From contig JAIXSY010000042.1 of NCBI GenBank assembly GCA_027484445.1, positions 310,001 to 374,000 on the forward strand: a DNA stretch of 64,000 nt, in the 5' to 3' direction. This DNA is from Verrucomicrobiaceae bacterium (GTDB taxonomy: Bacteria; Verrucomicrobiota; Verrucomicrobiia; Verrucomicrobiales; Verrucomicrobiaceae). Below the pieces are notes generated by a model. That model was not told the origin of the DNA. It was given only the letters and a program-made list of their open reading frames with translations, and did not search any database. Shown here one piece after another: positions 58,641-64,000 of the stretch (positions are counted from its first letter, which is position 1; each line of letters opens with the position of its first letter). The position numbers and the translations under genes are program-made.

Positions 58641-59014
58641 GCTTCCTCGGTTTTACCCTTCTTTTGCTATCCATCATTTCCTGCCAGGCGTGGCGGGAGG
58701 CCCCTGGCCTCTTGCTTGATCAGGATGTCATTCCTGTGGGCAGCCGGATCGAATTCTGGATCTATACCGATGCAGATGGTCTCAAGAGTGATGACGACGC
58801 ATGGCATCGCTCGAACATTCACATCGCCTATTTGCCACGTCCTATGACTGGGGCGGAAGCACGTCGGTGGGCGGAAGGAGTTGGATTGCGAGACTCGGGG
58901 CAGGAATGGACGCATTACTACGTCCTTGTCACTCATCCTGGGCCTGATCGTCAGCAGTATCGAAGTGCCATCATCACCCATACCCCCAAGGCGCGACTTC
59001 ATTCACCACGTTAA
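58631..59014 (+). CDS. Small lipoprotein (T4SS operon)
   Basis: Protein of 127 aa with a lipoprotein signal (FTLLLLSIISC, lipidated Cys at 18) and a small soluble domain of unknown family with many Trp, Asp and His residues (FWIYTDADG, WTHYYVLVTHPGPD). The start codon lies in the right arm of the inverted repeat described separately. Together with the two other lipoproteins in this run it may dock the machine at the outer membrane. Confidence 0.65.
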   Translation: MLARFLGFTLLLLSIISCQAWREAPGLLLDQDVIPVGSRIEFWIYTDADGLKSDDDAWHRSNIHIAYLPRPMTGAEARRWAEGVGLRDSGQEWTHYYVLVTHPGPDRQQYRSAIITHTPKARLHSPR

Positions 59015-59044
59015 CAGCGCGACCACCCTCAATCCTTCTTTCCT

Positions 59045-59485
59045 ATGTCAGATAACGTCGTCAAAACCGCAGCCGAAGAGCTCAAAAAATGGCTAGATGT
59101 CCTCCAGCAGCTCATCAAAGAAAAACAAGCCTACGATGCCAAGCAAGCCGCCAAACTGGATAAAGCTGAAATGCGCCAGCTCCAGGAAATGCGGCATGAG
59201 CAGATGATGGCCAAATTTGACAAGCTGGCGAATGGTGGTGGCGACGTGAACGAGCTCAAAAAGGCCGTCGAAGAAGCCCAGAAGGAAGTTCAGAGCCTGA
59301 AAAAGCAGCTCGAAGGCCCTGAAGCCAAAATCGATGGTGACAAACCCAAACTAGAAATCGGTTCACAGCGGAACAAAACTGGCACCGACGCAGGCCTCAC
59401 CAAGGATGACGCAGGCAAGTGGAAGAGAGCCATTCCATCCAACAAAGTGGACACGCCCAAGCTCAACGTGCCCAAGCTCAAATAA
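59045..59485 (+). CDS. Cytoplasmic coiled-coil protein of unknown function (T4SS operon)
   Basis: Protein of 146 aa without signal or membrane segment. Residues 5-95 are strongly helical with heptad spacing (AAEELKKWLDVLQQLIKEK, LKKAVEEAQKEVQSLKKQL) and the tail is Lys/Asp/Pro-rich and probably disordered. It could be a chaperone or adaptor for the system; nothing in the sequence fixes that. Confidence 0.65.
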   Translation: MSDNVVKTAAEELKKWLDVLQQLIKEKQAYDAKQAAKLDKAEMRQLQEMRHEQMMAKFDKLANGGGDVNELKKAVEEAQKEVQSLKKQLEGPEAKIDGDKPKLEIGSQRNKTGTDAGLTKDDAGKWKRAIPSNKVDTPKLNVPKLK

Positions 59486-59502
59486 TCCACCAGCCGCTCC
59501 CC

Positions 59503-59784
59503 ATGGTCTCCAAAGTCACTGACCCATCACGCGATCTTGACCGTGATGGAGACATCGACCTCGCGGACAATGCCATCAACGACCTCAACCGTGATGGCCG
59601 CATCGACGCCAACGACCGTGAAGGCCAGGATCTGGATAACGACCTGGACATCGACGCCACAGATCGCAGCCTGAAAGACGAAACCGTCGGCTCGTCTCTC
59701 GGATATCAAAAAGGCATTCATGGGTGGAACAAAACCACCCCAGCCCTCCCGCCACCCGGCCAGGGACCAAAGCTGAACCATTAG
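59503..59784 (+). CDS. Small EF-hand/dockerin-like calcium-binding protein (T4SS operon, last gene)
   Basis: Protein of 93 aa with three near-repeats of a calcium-loop motif: DLDRDGDIDLAD, DLNRDGRIDAND and DLDNDLDIDATD at about 10-50. This is the D-x-D/N-x-D-G-x-I-D pattern of EF-hand and dockerin loops; the third repeat lacks the central Gly. There is no signal peptide. It is the last gene of the run, 17 bases after the coiled-coil gene. Its role could be calcium binding in a secreted substrate or a regulator. ATG 59503 is chosen because the upstream frame only overlaps the previous gene. Confidence 0.7.
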   Translation: MVSKVTDPSRDLDRDGDIDLADNAINDLNRDGRIDANDREGQDLDNDLDIDATDRSLKDETVGSSLGYQKGIHGWNKTTPALPPPGQGPKLNH

Positions 59785-59799
59785 CGATTGAGGCTCACC

Positions 59800-60234
59800 T
59801 CATCGGTTCACCAGATCCACCACGCGGTCATTCATCTGCCTCAAGCGCTTCGAAAGGCAGGTGGTGATGCGGCTGAGCAACCGGTAGGCCACCTTGGGAT
59901 TCGCAGCGTGCAGGCTCTCCAAGCTGTCTTTGGAGATCAGCCACACTTCCGCATGAGTGACCGCACGCACCGTGGCGCTGGCAGGTCCAGGATCGAAGAT
60001 GCTGACCTCGCCCAGGGAGTCGCCGCCTTCCAGCAGCGCCACGCGCTTGTCCACCCCGTCCACCTCATGCAGCACCTCGATCTGGCCGCGCAGGATCAGG
60101 CAGAGGTGTTCATTTTCCTCCCCTTCGCGGATGAGCACCTCATCCGGCTCATAGGCCCGTGAGTCTCCATAACTGGAGAGCAGTTGCAATTCATTGGCGC
60201 CGAAATTGGCGAGGAGGGGTGTGAGTGAGGCCAT
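59800..60234 (-). CDS. Cyclic-nucleotide-binding-domain protein without DNA-binding domain
   Basis: Protein of 144 aa made of a Crp-type cyclic-nucleotide-binding domain: EPDEVLIREGEENEHLCLILRGQIEVL, then GDSLGEVSIFD with the phosphate-binding cassette (GE..), followed by the ATVRAVTHAEVWLI strands and the C helix. No helix-turn-helix follows, so it should act through protein contact. It lies 24 bases after the stop of the large kinase-like gene on the same strand and may be co-transcribed with it. The bound nucleotide is unknown. Confidence 0.85.
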   Translation of the reverse strand: MASLTPLLANFGANELQLLSSYGDSRAYEPDEVLIREGEENEHLCLILRGQIEVLHEVDGVDKRVALLEGGDSLGEVSIFDPGPASATVRAVTHAEVWLISKDSLESLHAANPKVAYRLLSRITTCLSKRLRQMNDRVVDLVNR

Positions 60235-60258
60235 GGTTGGATGGTAAATTGCGATCCG

Positions 60259-63200
60259 TTACTTGAGCTTGTTAGCGACCGTTTTGGCAGCATCTCGCAC
60301 GCCACTGTGGATGGCTTGGCCGACCTTGCTGCGGTCGAGTTGTTTGAGGCCGGGATCTTGCGCTCGCATCTGAGCCATCTCTTCCTTCATTCGGTCAATC
60401 GTTTGCGCGGTTGCTCCTTCTTTGTGCTGCTTCCAGGCATCCGCGTCTCCAACGGCGGCGTCAATCGTGTTGGATCCATCCATGCGCTCCAGTTCTTTCA
60501 CCGCCGCCTGCAGACTCTTGTAAATCTCCACTTTGTCAGGAGCGACTTCAGAGAGCTTTTGCTCGCTGCCTTTTCTTAGAATTGCGCCTTTGAGGGCGTC
60601 CCTGACGCTGGAGACACCTGGTTGTTTTTCGGCCTGCTGCCCGGGGGCTTCGATCCCAGGGGCCTCGTTCAGCGGTTGTTCTAGGAGGTCTTGATCGAGG
60701 TTTTGCTCGTATTCTTCAATTTCATTGGGGATCTCAACCATTTTGATTCCCGACACAGACTCGTTCTGCTCATAGTCCGAGTCTTCGAGGTTTATCGGGG
60801 ATTGGGTGGAGAAGTTGTCGGCGAAATTAGCCTCGATCTCTGCTATCTCGCTTTCAGTGAGGGGTGTTTCTACGCTCAATTCGAGCTTTGTCTCCATTAA
60901 CTCTTCCAGCTTAAACTCCTGTGCTTCTTTCTCTATTTCAATCTTCTCTACCTCTTCAACTTTCGGAGCCACCTCCACCTTAGCAGCTTCCTGCATCTTG
61001 AGGGCATGCTGTTTCACCTTCGCGGCGATGTCGTTCTTGAGGGGGTTCACGGCTTGATTCAAAGCAGCGTTGAGCTTCCCCTGTTCTGCCTTCATCGCCT
61101 GCAGCACCTTCTGCCGCTCTTTCTGTGCATGGTCGAAAATGTCTGCCAGTCCGTCAGCACGCTCTGATTCTCCATTATGCTGGGCATCTCTCAAGCGTGC
61201 CTCGGCCGCCACGACATTCCGATCATTCACCTGCAATTCTTGTTCGAGAGCAGCCAGATTCGCCCTCCCCTCACGGATCTGTTTAGCGAGTGCGGCGTCA
61301 TCCACCAAGTTGGGATTCGCCAAGCGGGCGGCTTTCGCGTCCTGGACGGCATTTTGGTAGGCCGCAAACTGAGGATCCACCTCAAACTTGGGCACATCTT
61401 TCGCCTTCACAATGTTCCGCTGCTGCTCCTTCGGCAGATCCTGACTCATCTGGAGAGTCTTCTGCTTGTCCGCGATCGCGGCACCCAGGTAGGACGCGGG
61501 AGGCACGATTCCACTTGAGCCGCCGAACTTTTCGATGGATGCCTGCTGAGCCTGCTGGGCCTGCTCATAAGTCTGTTTGTTGAATTCACTGACCACGCGC
61601 CCCTCCTGGCGCATGACTTTGATGTGATTTTGCAGCTTCTTCAGGCGCTCCACCGCCCCATCGATGGCCTCGGGCTCCAATGCGGCAACGCCCTCTGGTG
61701 GCTTGATGCTTTCCAAATCAGCACGCAGTTGCTCGGGGTCCAATGCCTCGATCTTCTTGGCCGTGTCCTCATGCATGAACATGGGCATGTCAGGCACTGC
61801 TTTGGCCTTCACGTCAGCACTGCCCATCATCTGCTCTCTCGGGATGACCGGGAAGGCCATGTCGTTGTCGATACCCCGCACTTCGTTGTTATGGGGATCG
61901 ACGAAAATGTTGCCCGTATGGCGGTCAATCTGGCCCGCGATGTAATCCTGCGCCTCCAGGTCAAAGAGGCCTTTCTGAATCTGCGGGTTCGCATAATCTA
62001 CATCCAAAAAGTTTTCTTGGGGGTTGCCTTCCGTCGGGCGGGTCAGGATGGCCGCACCGGGTACCACGACGCTGAGTGACGAGGCACGATTTTGGTCATC
62101 CACGGCGAACTTCTCCTCCGCCACGGCGTCCATGCCGAGTGACTTATTCAGCGTGGAGGTAGCCACCGCGCGGGACAATAGGCTGCTCGGATCTGCTCCC
62201 AGCGCCTCCTGTTTGGCTTTGCTAGACAGTACCATGTCATCGCCCTCGGCATTAATCACATCATTTTCCTTTCCATACAGGGCGGACATGAAGTGCAGCA
62301 GTCCGACATCTTTGAAAGCACTCTGACCCACATCATGTTCGGCCGCTTTGATCTCAAGCTTACGTTGAGCCACGGCTTCTTTATCCTGGGGATCTGGAGC
62401 GGGTTGCTGCTTGATGCTTGCTGCCTTTTCTTGAAGTTCAGCCGTCTTCTGACCGAGGCCGCGTTTGCCGACTGCGGACTTAGTTCCACGATCATCCAGC
62501 GCCTTGTCTGACTTGGCCTTGTAAGTCTCGCTCGCCTGACTCTTCTTCGCACGGAGGCTTTCTTCCGTCTCTTTGGCGATGACGAGTTCCCCATCTTCAC
62601 TGTAGGTCTGCCTCTGCTCGAACTCATTTTGCACAGCATCATTGGCGATCTCCGCAGCAAAGGCTTTTTCTTTGGCAATCTCCTGATGGGCCTTTTCCAT
62701 CTCTTTCTGCAGATGCTTCCGCTCACCGTCCACTCCGCCGTGACGCAGGTTGCGTAGATTATCCAGCACACCGCCTTTGTTCTCCAGCTTCGCCATGCGC
62801 CTGTTCAGGTCGTCAAGACGGGCGACATGTGGCTGGATGGCCTGTGCCTCGGCCAGCACCCGCGGATTGACCCCTCTGACCGAGTCCAGACCACGACAGC
62901 GGGACAAGGTCACCGAATCGACACTGAATGGCTTTAAGTCTGTCTGGGACAGGTCTGTTCCTGGAGGTATACCAGAGCCGTCTCGTTTGACGCCATCCAG
63001 TGAGATGATCTGCGTCACACTCTGGAAGCAAGCGCTCACTTGCTCTGGTGATGCGTCAGGTCCGAGTCGCTCTAGCTCTCGCCGAAGATGACGACCACCC
63101 GCGTCCAAGAGTATTTGGTCGGCATGTATGGCCGCATATTCTTTGACTGCGGCGGATTGAGCCACCAAATTTTCGTCGACGACTGCATCCTTCAACTCTG

Positions 63201-64000
63201 GATAGGCTTTTACGAGATTGTCATACTCGCGTTGGATATCCACTATGTTTTCGCGGAAATGATTGAGGCTCTCCTTTACCTCGGCATTCATTACGCGTAG
63301 TATGCGTGCGGCATTCAGTGGCTCATTCTTTGCATTGCGTTTTTGCAGAAGTTCGGAAAGTCCTTCGCGCAGTTGCTGATCTGAGAATTGGCTCACCGAA
63401 ACTCCCTGCAAATTGTCTTTGGAGAAGGGGTGGTCATTTTCTAACAAGTTAATCGGGTGGTAGGGCGACTGCAACAAGTGCTTGTAGGCTGCCTCTAGGT
63501 CCGCTCGGTCCAGGGCTTCCAGATTGGGTGGTTGACCATTCACGGGCAGCAACTTTTCTAACCGTGCTAGGCCCTTTAAAGGATTAGCCACGGCATCCAT
63601 TTCTGCCAACAGATCAGCCTGAATGTCCTCCAGTTGCTTGGGCGCAAGTTTTTCATTCACTGCGCAGCCTTTGAAGCGCACGCCTTCGATCTTCAGACCG
63701 CTCATGTCCATGCCACGGAGGTCTAGCTGACGTGCTCCCATGGCTTTCTTGTTTTCGTCAATGCAGGCCTGTACATCCTGAGGCGTGTGGTCAGGTTTGT
63801 TCTTCAGTTTTTCGAGAGCAAGCCTGCCTGGTCGGCTCGCCATGCTGCTGACCAGATCTTGAGATCCTCTTTCAAAACTTTGGAGCTGTCCCTTGTAACT
63901 ATTGAGCTCGCCTTTGATCCCGCTGGCATCAAAAGGCACACCCATCGCGCTGGCCTTCTCCTGGAGGTTCATGATGTCCTGATTGGATGCATCATACTTG
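60259..64000 (-). CDS. Very large helical protein with kinase-like motif, candidate secreted effector; 5' end cut by window
   Basis: The reading frame stays open to base 64000, so the real start is probably outside; from an internal ATG at 63972 it is already 1237 aa. It is mostly charged helices (Lys/Glu/Gln/Ala-rich), with a pentapeptide-like patch near residue 82 (LDLRGMDMSGLKIEG). A central domain (about 540-720) has GQIDRHTGNIFVDP with D683, H685 and N688, and GIDNDMAFP with D702/D704. That DRHxGN...DND order resembles the catalytic and metal loops of PI3/4-kinase-like and related atypical kinases. A candidate N-lobe (RAVATSTLNKSLGMD) lies upstream. There is no signal peptide in the visible part. 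Its place beside the T4SS operon suggests a secreted effector. Confidence 0.72.
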   Translation of the reverse strand, partial: KYDASNQDIMNLQEKASAMGVPFDASGIKGELNSYKGQLQSFERGSQDLVSSMASRPGRLALEKLKNKPDHTPQDVQACIDENKKAMGARQLDLRGMDMSGLKIEGVRFKGCAVNEKLAPKQLEDIQADLLAEMDAVANPLKGLARLEKLLPVNGQPPNLEALDRADLEAAYKHLLQSPYHPINLLENDHPFSKDNLQGVSVSQFSDQQLREGLSELLQKRNAKNEPLNAARILRVMNAEVKESLNHFRENIVDIQREYDNLVKAYPELKDAVVDENLVAQSAAVKEYAAIHADQILLDAGGRHLRRELERLGPDASPEQVSACFQSVTQIISLDGVKRDGSGIPPGTDLSQTDLKPFSVDSVTLSRCRGLDSVRGVNPRVLAEAQAIQPHVARLDDLNRRMAKLENKGGVLDNLRNLRHGGVDGERKHLQKEMEKAHQEIAKEKAFAAEIANDAVQNEFEQRQTYSEDGELVIAKETEESLRAKKSQASETYKAKSDKALDDRGTKSAVGKRGLGQKTAELQEKAASIKQQPAPDPQDKEAVAQRKLEIKAAEHDVGQSAFKDVGLLHFMSALYGKENDVINAEGDDMVLSSKAKQEALGADPSSLLSRAVATSTLNKSLGMDAVAEEKFAVDDQNRASSLSVVVPGAAILTRPTEGNPQENFLDVDYANPQIQKGLFDLEAQDYIAGQIDRHTGNIFVDPHNNEVRGIDNDMAFPVIPREQMMGSADVKAKAVPDMPMFMHEDTAKKIEALDPEQLRADLESIKPPEGVAALEPEAIDGAVERLKKLQNHIKVMRQEGRVVSEFNKQTYEQAQQAQQASIEKFGGSSGIVPPASYLGAAIADKQKTLQMSQDLPKEQQRNIVKAKDVPKFEVDPQFAAYQNAVQDAKAARLANPNLVDDAALAKQIREGRANLAALEQELQVNDRNVVAAEARLRDAQHNGESERADGLADIFDHAQKERQKVLQAMKAEQGKLNAALNQAVNPLKNDIAAKVKQHALKMQEAAKVEVAPKVEEVEKIEIEKEAQEFKLEELMETKLELSVETPLTESEIAEIEANFADNFSTQSPINLEDSDYEQNESVSGIKMVEIPNEIEEYEQNLDQDLLEQPLNEAPGIEAPGQQAEKQPGVSSVRDALKGAILRKGSEQKLSEVAPDKVEIYKSLQAAVKELERMDGSNTIDAAVGDADAWKQHKEGATAQTIDRMKEEMAQMRAQDPGLKQLDRSKVGQAIHSGVRDAAKTVANKLK

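Noticed and set aside
1..64000. CRISPR arrays, insertion sequences, integrase genes and attachment sites
   Set aside because: I saw no spaced direct repeats of CRISPR type, no transposase or integrase motifs and no tRNA-edge duplication, so the T4SS region shows no clear sign of a mobile element inside this window.

Overview
The window looks like a bacterial chromosome segment from the phylum Verrucomicrobiota, most likely near Prosthecobacter/Verrucomicrobium. This is inferred from gene content, because no rRNA is present. The pointers are an EF-P with a TPPR loop tip, an ECF sigma factor (TRWSIV motif) paired head-to-head with a membrane Ser/Thr kinase, a prepilin with a GFTLIELLVV leader, many Tat- or Sec-exported proteins of unknown role, and a giant S8 protease with Calx-beta-like repeats and a C-terminal module typical of these bacteria. 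Overall base composition is moderately GC-rich.

Layout: 1-5.1 kb holds a cut-off M1 aminopeptidase, the gene for EF-P, and a minus-strand operon of cell-wall amidase, NAD(P)HX repair enzyme and hotdog thioesterase. 5.2-11.7 kb holds the 1775-aa S8 protease and a pseudopilin with a collagen-like tail. 11.8-19.5 kb holds an alkyltransferase-like protein, a Tat-exported pyruvyltransferase-family protein, an unknown Tat protein, an S4 RNA-binding protein, a sialidase-fold protein, an M3 oligopeptidase and a GDP-mannose 3,5-epimerase-like enzyme. 19.8-26.7 kb holds an MsbA-like exporter, tRNA-Arg(CCG), a TerB/FHA-like/ABCG fusion, a gamma-carbonic-anhydrase-fold protein and HU. 26.8-29.8 kb is a three-gene acyl-activation cassette (AMP ligase, PLP decarboxylase, acyl carrier protein). 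29.8-43.7 kb is mostly housekeeping and envelope genes: creatininase-like amidohydrolase, phosphoesterase, heptosyltransferase-like GT9, aldo/keto reductase, tRNA-Leu(UAA), PssA, a GpgS-like glycosyltransferase, UGPase, an AsmA-like protein, a UvrD-family helicase and a prenyl synthase.

The most unusual region is 43.6-64 kb. A membrane Ser/Thr kinase with an extracytoplasmic lectin-like plus lamin-tail region stands divergently to an ECF sigma factor. Immediately downstream of the sigma gene a single-strand run of 16 closely spaced genes (46.7-59.8 kb) encodes a type IV secretion machine: VirB2-, VirB3-, VirB4-, VirB5-like, VirB6-, two VirB8-, VirB9- and VirB10-like proteins. It also encodes several lipoproteins, a stand-alone ClpB-D2-type AAA+ ATPase, a membrane anchor, a coiled-coil protein and a small EF-hand/dockerin-like protein. 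No VirB11, VirD4 or relaxase is visible. Convergent to it lie a cyclic-nucleotide-binding-domain protein and a protein of more than 1240 residues, cut by the window edge, with a kinase-like DRHxGN...DND motif. That protein is a good candidate for a secreted effector. I infer a kinase/sigma-controlled, non-conjugative T4SS-like effector delivery system; this is not demonstrated.
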